Positions 1 to 9,274 of a DNA stretch of 64,000 nt are shown here, piece by piece. The notes beneath the pieces were generated by a model. The model did no database searches, was not told the DNA's origin, and saw only the letters and a program-made list of their open reading frames with translations. Each line of letters begins with the position of its first letter. Position 1 is the first letter of the stretch. The stretch comes from Ectobius pallidus (Eukaryota > Arthropoda > Insecta > Blattodea > Ectobiidae), in contig CAXKWD010000015.1 in the NCBI GenBank assembly GCA_964059195.1, forward strand, positions 2,418,001 to 2,482,000, given 5' to 3'. A program made the position numbers and the translations under genes.

Positions 1-234
1 TGTTTAAAAATGACATTGCTAAGCAACAGTTCTTTTTGACGACATTGCTAGGCAACAGTTCCCGGTTTAAAATGGCATTGCTAGGCAACACTTTCGTGTT
101 TTAAAACTCATTGCTAGGCAACAGTATTCTTTCTATTCAAGCAAAATTTACAACCCATGTTTTGCCATTAGCATTTCACCGATATTTTCATTGTATGTAT
201 TGATCATTGAGGGATTAAAAACTATTCCTTATAG
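1..234. repeat. Partial monomer at left window edge
   Basis: This is the 3' part of a monomer cut by the window edge. It begins just after the gtagcaatatt anchor, contains four dyad subrepeats, and ends with the long form of the subrepeat-free spacer. It matches 3291-3524 at a 3,290-bp offset. Confidence 0.9.
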
Positions 235-417
235 ATGACATTGCTAGGCAACAGTTTCGTATTTGGAGATGGCATTGCTAAGCTACAGTTCCTTGTTCAA
301 AATGTCAATGCTAAGCAACAGTCAGGTGTTTTAAAAACTTCATTGCTAAGCAACAGTTTCCGGTTTAGACTGGCATCGCTAGGCAACACTTTTGTGATAG
401 AAAAATCTAATTGTTAG
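235..417 (+). other. 60-codon open frame present in every monomer; judged non-coding
   Basis: An ATG-to-TAG frame of 60 codons begins at every monomer start used here. The peptide has an 11-residue periodicity (LLGNSF, LLSNSF, SLGNTF), because 33 bp is 11 codons and one frame of the subrepeat lacks stops. Variation between copies is mostly amino-acid changing: positions 2, 6, 7, 8, 9, 17, 23, 28, 29, 32, 48, 49 and 57-60 all vary. Only a handful of silent changes are visible (for example ttc/ttt at codon 19 and aac/aat at codon 5 of the 43311 copy). That is the opposite of coding constraint. No upstream promoter, signal peptide or recognisable domain is visible. Confidence 0.75.
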
Positions 418-532
418 GCAGCCAAATTGTCTTTAAAAGTTACATTGCTAGGAAAAGTTACGACTTTGAAAAATGCATTGAAAGGTAAAGGATTTTTGGC
501 AGAAATTGACATTGCTACGCAACAGTATCTTT

Positions 533-546
533 TTTTAAAAGCTTTT
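533..546. repeat. 14-bp perfect palindrome at the end of block a (one per monomer)
   Basis: TTAAAAGCTTTTAA is its own reverse complement and holds a HindIII site. It ends block a in nearly every monomer, a few bases before the gtagcaatatt anchor, and occurs a second time in type II long monomers. The b-block equivalent is decayed (ttaaaagtttataat) and not palindromic. Two copy pairs have a damaged arm: ttgaaaagctttt near 34276/49666 and tttaaagctttt near 35931/51321. The exact position given is for the first copy and may be off by a base or two. Confidence 0.8.
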
Positions 547-2696
547 AATAGGTAGCAATATTATGTTTAAAAATGACATTGCTAAGGAACAGATCTTTTT
601 GATGACTTTGCTAGGCAACAGTTTCCGGTTTAGACTGGCATGGCTAGGCAAAACTTACGTGATAGAAAAATTACATTGTTAGGCAGCCAAATTGTATTTA
701 AAAATTACATTGCTAGGAAAAAGTTTCACTTTGAAAAATGCATTGAAATATAAAAGTTTTGTGTCTGAAATTGACATTGCTACGCAACAGTATATTTTTT
801 TAAAAGTTTATAATAGGTAGCAATATTGTGTTTAAAAATGACATTGCTAAGCAACAGTTCTTTTTGACGACATTGCTAGGCAACAGTTCCCGGTTTAAAA
901 TGGCATTGCTAGGCAACACTTTCGTGTTTTAAAACTCATTGCTAGGCAACAGTATTCTTTCTATTCAAGCAAAATTTACAACCCATGTTTTGCCATTAGC
1001 ATTTCACCGATATTTTCATTGTACGTATTTATCATTGTACTATTCCTTATAGATGACATTGCTAGGCAACAGTTTCGTATTTGGAGATGGCATTGCTAAG
1101 CTACAGTTTCTTGTTCAAGATGTCAATGCTAAGCAACAGTCAGGTGTTTTAAAAACTTCATTGCTAAGCAACAGTTTCCGGTTTAGACTGGCATCGCTAG
1201 GCAACACTTTTGTGATAGAAAAATCTAATTGTTAGGCAGCCAAATTGTCTTTAAAAGTTACATTGCTAGGAAAAGTTACGACTTTGAAAAATGCATTGAA
1301 AGGTAAAGGTTTTGTGTCAGAAATTGACATTGCTCCGCAACAGTATCTTTTTTTAAAAGCTTTTAATAGGTAGCAATATTATGTTTAAAAATTACATTGC
1401 TAAGAAACAGATCTTTTGAAGACATTGCTAGGCAACAGTTTCTGGTTTAGACTGGCATGGCTAGGCAAAACTTTCGTGATAGAAAAATTACATTGTTAGG
1501 CAGCCAAATAGTATTTAAAAATTACATTGCTAGGAAAAAGTTTCGTCTATGAATAATGCATTGAAATGTAAAAGTTTTGTGTCTGAAATGGACATAGCTA
1601 CGCAACAGTATATATTTTAAAAGTTTATAATAGGTAGCAATATAGTGTTCAAAAATGACATTGCTAAGAAAAGTTATTTTTTATGACATGGCTAGGCAAC
1701 AGTTTCCGGTTTAAAATGGCATTGCTAGGCAACACTTTCGTGTTTTAAAACTCATTGCTAGGCAACAGTATTCTTTCTATTCAAGCAAAATTTACAACCC
1801 ATGTTTTGCCATTAGCATTTCACCGATATTTTCATTGTACGTATTTATCATTGTACTATTCCTTATAGATGACATTGCTAGGCAACAGTTTCGTATTTGG
1901 AGATGGCATTGCTAAGCTACAGTTTCTTGTTCAAGATGTCAATGCTAAGCAACAGTCAGGTGTTTTAAAAACTTCATTGCTAAGCAACAGTTTCCGGTTT
2001 AGACTGGCATCGCTAGGCAACACTTTTGTGATAGAAAAATTACATTGTTAGGCAGCCAAATTGTATTTAAAAATTACATTGCTAGGAAAAAGTTTCACTT
2101 TGAAAAATGCATTGAAAGGTAAAGGTTTTGTGTCAGAAATTGACATTGCTCCGCAACAGTATCTTTTTTTAAAAGCTTTTAATAGGTAGCAATATTATGT
2201 TTAAAAATTACATTGCTAAGAAACAGATCTTTTGAAGACATTGCTAGGCAACAGTTTCTGGTTTAGACTGGCATGGCTAGGCAAAACTTTCGTGATAGAA
2301 AAATTACATTGTTAGGCAGTCAAATAGTATTTAAAAATTACATTGCTAGGAAAAAGTTTCGTTTTTGAAAAATGCATTGAAATGTAAAAGTTTTGTGTCT
2401 GAAATTGACATTGCTACGCAACAGTATATTTTTTTAGAACTTTATAATATGTAGCAATATTGTGTTTAAAAATGACATTGCTAAGCAACAGTTCTTTTTG
2501 ACGACATTGCTAGGCAACAGTTCCCGGTTTAAAATGGCATTGCTAGGCAACACTTTCGTGTTTTAAAACTCATTGCTAGGCAACAGTATTCTTTCTATTC
2601 AAGCAAAATTTACAACCCATGTTTTGCCATTAGCATTTCACCGATATTTTCATTGTATGTATTGATCATTGAGGGATTAAAAACTATTCCTTATAG

Positions 2697-2862
2697 ATGA
2701 CATTGCTAGGCAACAGTTTCGTATTTGGAGATGGCATTGCTAAGGTACAGTTTCTTGTTCAAGATGTCAATGCTAAGCAACAGTCAGGTGTTTTAAAAAC
2801 TTCATTGCTAAGCAACAGTTTCCGGTTTAGACTGGCCTCGCTAGGCAACACTTTTGTCATAG
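2697..2862. repeat. Example run of ~33-bp dyad subrepeats
   Basis: Successive cores here read cattgctaggcaacag, cattgctaaggtacag, caatgctaagcaacag, cattgctaagcaacag and cctcgctaggcaacac. They are spaced 31-35 bp apart, with T-rich and A-rich linkers such as gtttcgtatttgg and tgttttaaaa. Each monomer holds roughly 20 cores of varying decay, so the window has on the order of 1,500. The core has an imperfect dyad, TTGC-TAR-GCAA. Confidence 0.9.
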
Positions 2863-3414
2863 AAAAATCTAATTGTTAGGCAGCCAAATTGTCTTTAAAA
2901 GTTACATTGCTAGGAAAAGTTACGACTTTGAAAAATGCATTGAATGGTAAAGGTTTTTTGTCCGAAATTGACATTGCTACGCAACAGTATCTTTTTTTAA
3001 AAGCTTTTAATAGGTAGCAATATTATGTTTAAGAATGACATTGCTAAGCAACAGATCTTTTTGATGACTTTGCTAGGCAACAGTTTCCGGTTTAGACTGG
3101 CATGGCTAGGCAAAACTTTCGTGATAGAAAAATTACATTGTTAGGCAGCCAAATTGTATTTAAAAATTACATTGCTAGGAAAAAGTTTCACTTTGAAAAA
3201 TGCATTGAAATGTAAAAGTTTTGTGTCTGAAATTGACATTGCTACGCAACAGTATATTTTTTTAAAAGTTTATAATATGTAGCAATATTGTGTTTAAAAA
3301 TGACATTGCTAAGCAACAGTTCTTTTTGACGACATTGCTAGGCAACAGTTCCCGGTTTAAAATGGCATTGCTAGGCAACACTTTCGTGTTTTAAAACTCA
3401 TTGCTAGGCAACAG

Positions 3415-3524
3415 TATTCTTTCTATTCAAGCAAAATTTACAACCCATGTTTTGCCATTAGCATTTCACCGATATTTTCATTGTATGTATTGATCATTGA
3501 GGGATTAAAAACTATTCCTTATAG
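3415..3524. repeat. Subrepeat-free spacer, long allele (example)
   Basis: These roughly 110 bp follow the last dyad core of a monomer. They contain ctattcaagcaaaattta, acaacccatgttttgcc, catttcaccgatattttc, a BclI-type tgatca, and gagggattaaaaac, ending ttatag. No core motif is visible. About 57 of the 75 complete junctions carry this long form. Its sequence is nearly invariant through the array. Noted single changes include gccatttgc before W monomers, catagtatg (near 33931 and 49321) and tttcaacg (near 38315 and 53705). Its function is unknown. Confidence 0.85.
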
Positions 3525-6500
3525 ATGACATTGCTAGGCAACAGTTTCGTATTTGGAGATGGCATTGCTAAGCTACAGTTCCTTGTTCAAAATGTCAATG
3601 CTAAGCAACAGTCAGGTGTTTTAAAAACTTCATTGCTAAGCAACAGTTTCCGGTTTAGACTGGCATCGCTAGGCAACACTTTTGTGATAGAAAAATCTAA
3701 TTGTTAGGCAGCCAAATTGTCTTTAAAAGTTACATTGCTAGGAAAAGTTACGACTTTGAAAAATGCATTGAAAGGTAAAGGATTTTTGGCAGAAATTGAC
3801 ATTGCTACGCAACAGTATCTTTTTTTAAAAGCTTTTAATAGGTAGCAATATTATGTTTAAAAATGACATTGCTAAGGAACAGATCTTTTTGATGACTTTG
3901 CTAGGCAACAGTTTCCGGTTTAGACTGGCATGGCTAGGCAAAACTTACGTGATAGAAAAATTACATTGTTAGGCAGCCAAATTGTATTTAAAAATTACAT
4001 TGCTAGGAAAAAGTTTCACTTTGAAAAATGCATTGAAATATAAAAGTTTTGTGTCTGAAATTGACATTGCTACGCAACAGTATATTTTTTTAAAAGTTTA
4101 TAATAGGTAGCAATATTGTGTTTAAAAATGACATTGCTAAGCAACACTTCTTTTTGACGACATTGCTAGGCAACAGTTCCCGGTTTAAAATGGCATTGCT
4201 AGGCAACACTTTCGTGTTTTAAAACTCATTGCTAGGCAACAGTATTCTTTCTATTCAAGCAAAATTTACAACCCATGTTTTGCCATTAGCATTTCACCGA
4301 TATTTTCATTGTACGTATTTATCATTGTACTATTCCTTATAGATGACATTGCTAGGCAACAGTTTCGTATTTGGAGATGGCATTGCTAAGCTACAGTTTC
4401 TTGTTCAAGATGTCAATGCTAAGCAACAGTCAGGTGTTTTAAAAACTTCATTGCTAAGCAACAGTTTCCGGTTTAGACTGGCATCGCTAGGCAACACTTT
4501 TGTGATAGAAAAATCTAATTGTTAGGCAGCCAAATTGTCTTTAAAAGTTACATTGCTAGGAAAAGTTACGACTTTGAAAAATGCATTGAAAGGTAAAGGT
4601 TTTGTGTCAGAAATTGACATTGCTCCGCAACAGTATCTTTTTTTAAAAGCTTTTAATAGGTAGCAATATTATGTTTAAAAATTACATTGCTAAGAAACAG
4701 ATCTTTTGAAGACATTGCTAGGCAACAGTTTCTGGTTTAGACTGGCATGGCTAGGCAAAACTTTCGTGATAGAAAAATTACATTGTTAGGCAGCCAAATA
4801 GTATTTAAAAATTACATTGCTAGGAAAAAGTTTCGTCTATGAATAATGCATTGAAATGTAAAAGTTTTGTGTCTGAAATGGACATAGCTACGCAACAGTA
4901 TATATTTTAAAAGTTTATAATAGGTAGCAATATAGTGTTCAAAAATGACATTGCTAAGAAAAGTTATTTTTTATGACATGGCTAGGCAACAGTTTCCGGT
5001 TTAAAATGGCATTGCTAGGCAACACTTTCGTGTTTTAAAACTCATTGCTAGGCAACAGTATTCTTTCTATTCAAGCAAAATTTACAACCCATGTTTTGCC
5101 ATTAGCATTTCACCGATATTTTCATTGTACGTATTTATCATTGTACTATTCCTTATAGATGCCATTGCTAGGCAACAGTTTCGTATTTGGAGATGGCATT
5201 GCTAAGCTACAGTTTCTTGTTCAAGATGTCAATGCTAAGCAACAGTCAGGTGTTTTAAAAACTTCATTGCTAAGCAACAGTTTCCGGTTTAGACTGGCAT
5301 CGCTAGGCAACACTTTTGTGATAGAAAAATTACATTGTTAGGCAGCCAAATTGTATTTAAAAATTACATTGCTAGGAAAAAGTTTCACTTTGAAAAATGC
5401 ATTGAAAGGTAAAGGTTTTGTGTCAGAAATTGACATTGCTCCGCAACAGTATCTTTTTTTAAAAGCTTTTAATAGGTAGCAATATTATGTTTAAAAATTA
5501 CATTGCTAAGAAACAGATCTTTTGAAGACATTGCTAGGCAACAGTTTCTGGTTTAGACTGGCATGGCTAGGCAAAACTTTCGTGATAGAAAAATTACATT
5601 GTTAGGCAGTCAAATAGTATTTAAAAATTACATTGCTAGGAAAAAGTTTCGTTTTTGAAAAATGCATTGAAATGTAAAAGTTTTGTGTCTGAAATTGACA
5701 TTGCTACGCAACAGTATATTTTTTTAGAACTTTATAATATGTAGCAATATTGTGTTTAAAAATGACATTGCTAAGCAACAGTTCTTTTTGACGACATTGC
5801 TAGGCAACAGTTCCCGGTTTAAAATGGCATTGCTAGGCAACACTTTCGTGTTTTAAAACTCATTGCTAGGCAACAGTATTCTTTCTATTCAAGCAAAATT
5901 TACAACCCATGTTTTGCCATTAGCATTTCACCGATATTTTCATTGTACGTATTTATCATTGTACTATTCCTTATAGATGACATTGCTAGGCAACAGTTTC
6001 GTATTTGGAGATGGCATTGCTAAGCTACAGTTTCTTGTTCAAGATGTCAATGCTAAGCAACAGTCAGGTGTTTTAAAAACTTCATTGCTAAGCAACAGTT
6101 TCCGGTTTAGACTGGCATCGCTAGGCAACACTTTTGTGATAGAAAAATCTAATTGTTAGGCAGCCAAATTGTCTTTAAAAGTTACATTGCTAGGAAAAGT
6201 TACGACTTTGAAAAATGCATTGAAAGGTAAAGGTTTTTTGTCCGAAATTGACATTGCTACGCAACAGTATCTTTTTTAAAAGCTTTTAATAGGTAGCAAT
6301 ATTATGTTTAAGAATGACATTGCTAAGCAACAGATCTTTTTGATGACTTTGCTAGGCAACAGTTTCCGGTTTAGACTGGCATGGCTAGGCAAAACTTTCG
6401 TGATAGAAAAATTACATTGTTAGCAGCCAAATTGTATTTAAAAATTACATTGCTAGGAAAAAGTTTCACTTTGAAAAATGCATTGAAATGTAAAAGTTTT

Positions 6501-9274
6501 TTGTCTGAAATTGACATTGCTACGCAACAGTATATTTTTTTAAAAGTTTATAATATGTAGCAATATTGTGTTTAAAAATGACATTGCTAAGCAACAGTTC
6601 TTTTTGACGACATTGCTAGGCAACAGTTCCCGGTTTAAAATGGCATTGCTAGGCAACACTTTCGTGTTTTAAAACTCATTGCTAGGCAACAGTATTCTTT
6701 CTATTCAAGCAAAATTTACAACCCATGTTTTGCCATTAGCATTTCACCGATATTTTCATTGTATGTATTGATCATTGAGGGATTAAAAACTATTCCTTAT
6801 AGATGACATTGCTAGGCAACAGTTTCGTATTTGGAGATGGCATTGCTAAGCTACAGTTCCTTGTTCAAAATGTCAATGCTAAGCAACAGTCAGGTGTTTT
6901 AAAAACTTCATTGCTAAGCAACAGTTTCCGGTTTAGACTGGCATCGCTAGGCAACACTTTTGTGATAGAAAAATCTAATTGTTAGGCAGCCAAATTGTCT
7001 TTAAAAGTTACATTGCTAGGAAAAGTTACGACTTTGAAAAATGCATTGAAAGGTAAAGGATTTTTGGCAGAAATTGACATTGCTACGCAACAGTATCTTT
7101 TCTTAAAAGCTTTTAATAGGTAGCAATATTATGTTTAAAAATGACATTGCTAAGGAACAGATCTTTTTGATGACTTTGCTAGGCAACAGTTTCCGGTTTA
7201 GACTGGCATGGCTAGGCAAAACTTACGTGATAGAACAATTACATTGTTAGGCAGCCAAATTGTATTTAAAAATTACATTGCTAGGAAAAAGTTTCACTTT
7301 GAAAAATGCATTGAAATGTAAAAGTTTTGTGTCTGAAATTGACATTGCTACGCAACAGTATATTTTTTTAAAAGTTTATAATAGGTAGCAATATTGTGTT
7401 TAAAAATGACATTGCTAAGCAACAGTTCTTTTTGACGACATTGGTAGGCAACAGTTCCCGGTTTAAAATGGCATTGCTAGGCAACACTTTCGTGTTTTAA
7501 AACTCATTGCTAGGCAACAGTATTCTTTCTATTCAAGCAAAATTTACAACCCATGTTTTGCCATTAGAATTTCACCGATATTTTCATTGTACGTATTTAT
7601 CATTGTACTATTCCTTATAGATGACATTGCTAGGCAACAGTTTAGTATTTGGAGATGGCATTGCTAAGCTACAGTTTCTTGTTCAAGATGTCAATGCTAA
7701 GCAACAGTCAGGTGTTTTAAAAACTTCATTGCTAAGCAACAGTTTCCGGTTTAGACTGGCATCGCTAGGCAACACTTTTGTGATAGAAAAATCTAATTGT
7801 TAGGCAGCCAAATTGTCTTTAAAAGTTACATTGCTAGGAAAAGTTACGACTTTGAAAAATGCATTGAAAGGTAAAGGTTTTGTGTCAGAAATTGACATTG
7901 CTCCGCAACAGTATCTTTTTTTAAAAGCTTTTAATAGGTAGCAATATTATGTTTAAAAATTACATTGCTAAGAAACAGATCTTTTGAAGACATTGCTAGG
8001 CAACAGTTTCTGGTTTAGACTGGCATGGCTAGGCAAAACTTTCGTGATAGAAAAATTACATTGTTAGGGAGCCAAATAGTATTTAAAAATTACATTGCTA
8101 GGAAAAAGTTTCGTCTATGAATAATGCATTGAAATGTAAAAGTTTTGTGTCTGAAATGGACATAGCTACGCAACAGTATATATTTTAAAAGTTTATAATA
8201 GGTAGCAATATTGTGTTCAAAAATGACATTGCTAAGAAAAGTTATTTTTTATGACATGGCTAGGCAACAGTTTCCGGTTTAAAATGGCATTGCTAGGCAA
8301 CACTTTCGTGTTTTAAAACTCATTGCTAGGCAACAGTATTCTTTCTATTCAAGCAAAATTTACAACCCATGTTTTGCCATTAGCATTTCACCGATATTTT
8401 CATTGTATGTATTGATCATTGAGGGATTAAAAACTATTCCTTATAGATGACATTGCTAGGCAACAGTTTCGTATTTGGAGATGGCATTGCTAAGCTACAG
8501 TTCCTTGTTCAAAATGTCAATGCTAAGCAACAGTCAGGTGTTTTAAAAACTTCATTGCTAAGCAACAGTTTCCGGTTTAGACTGGCATCGCTAGGCAACA
8601 CTTTTGTGATAGAAAAATCTAATTGTTAGGCAGCCAAATTGTCTTTAAAAGTTACATTGCTAGGAAAAGTTACGACTTTGAAAAATGCATTGAAAGGTAA
8701 AGATTTTTTGTCCGAAATTGACATTGCTACGCAACAGTATCTTTTTTTAAAAGCTTTTAATAGGTAGCAATATTATGTTTAAGAATGACATTGCTAAGCA
8801 ACAGATCTTTTTGATGACTTTGCTAGGCAACAGTTTCCGGTTTAGACTGGCATGGCTAGGCAAAACTTTCGTGATAGAAAAATTACATTGTTAGGCAGCC
8901 AAAATGTATTTAAAAATTACATTGCTAGGAAAAAGTTTCACTTTGAAAAATGCATTGAAATGTAAAAGTTTTGTGTCTGAAATTGACATTGCTACGCAAC
9001 AGTATATTTTTTTAAAAGTTTATAATAGGTAGCAATATTGTGTTTAAAAATGACATTGCTAAGCAACAGTTCTTTTTGACGACATTGCTAGGCAACAGTT
9101 CCCGGTTTAAAATGGCATTGCTAGGCAACACTTTCGTGTTTTAAAACTCATTGCTAGGCAACAGTATTCTTTCTATTCAAGCAAAATTTACAACCCATGT
9201 TTTGCCATTAGCATTTCACCGATATTTTCATTGTATGTATTGATCATTGAGGGATTAAAAACTATTCCTTATAG
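3525..9274. repeat. Seven-monomer block N-D-H-D-N-D-N
   Basis: Monomers start at 3525 (N), 4343 (D), 5159 (H), 5977 (D), 6803 (N), 7621 (D) and 8447 (N), spaced 818, 816, 818, 826, 818, 826 and 828 bp. The first three repeat 235-2696. The rest alternate N and D, with short spacers before the D monomers at 4343, 5977 and 7621 and before H at 5159. The monomers at 1053, 4343 and 7621 share a distinctive variant of the partial block, gctaagaaaagttatt, just before the next spacer. Private variants include a Pro codon at the second position in 5159 and a changed codon 8 in 7621. Confidence 0.9.
4243..4342. repeat. Subrepeat-free spacer, short allele (example)
   Basis: This form is 10 bp shorter than the long allele. 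It reads acgtatttatcattgtac where the long form reads atgtattgatcattg followed by agggattaaaaac. I find it before 18 monomers: 1053, 1869, 4343, 5159, 5977, 7621, 18324, 25455, 27925, 40021, 40837, 43311, 55411, 56227, 58701, 59517, 61161 and 63634. All of these are D or H class, so spacer allele and downstream haplotype are in complete linkage in this window. Confidence 0.88.

Larger units (their letters stand above)
235..3524. repeat. Four-monomer block N-D-H-V (first 3,290-bp unit)
   Basis: Monomers start at 235 (class N, 818 bp), 1053 (D, 816), 1869 (H, 828) and 2697 (V, 828). N monomers read ttccttgttcaaaat where D, H and V read tttcttgttcaagat. H carries a different end to the open frame (Leu-His-Cys). 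V carries aaggtacag and gcctcg. The D and H monomers are each preceded by the short spacer. Positions 1-2657 recur at 3291-5947 with two substitutions that I found (857/4147 and 1872/5162). After that the copies diverge in the spacer, the first having the long form and the second the short form. Confidence 0.92.
2697..3524. repeat. Reference 828-bp monomer and its modular structure
   Basis: One monomer parses as follows: two 33-bp subrepeats (about 2697-2752); block a (about 2753-3016); block b (3017-3281, 265 bp between gcaatatt anchors); the first half of a third block (3282 to about 3414); and a subrepeat-free spacer (about 3415-3524). Blocks a and b align along their whole length, sharing for example ggtttagactgg, gttaggcagcc, aaaatgcattgaa and gctacgcaacagtat in the same order. 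They differ at many positions. The monomer therefore arose from tandem duplication of a shorter unit of about 263 bp, which is itself about eight subrepeats. Confidence 0.88.

Noticed and set aside
405..425. Telomere-like TTAGGC
   Set aside because: It occurs singly inside gttaggcagcc in each block and is never tandem. It is a variant of the gctaggcaac core.
235..1052. CENP-B box
   Set aside because: I looked for TTCG followed by A and CGGG at the required spacing near tttcgtatttgg, tttcgtgtttt and ttcccggttt. None has both halves in register.
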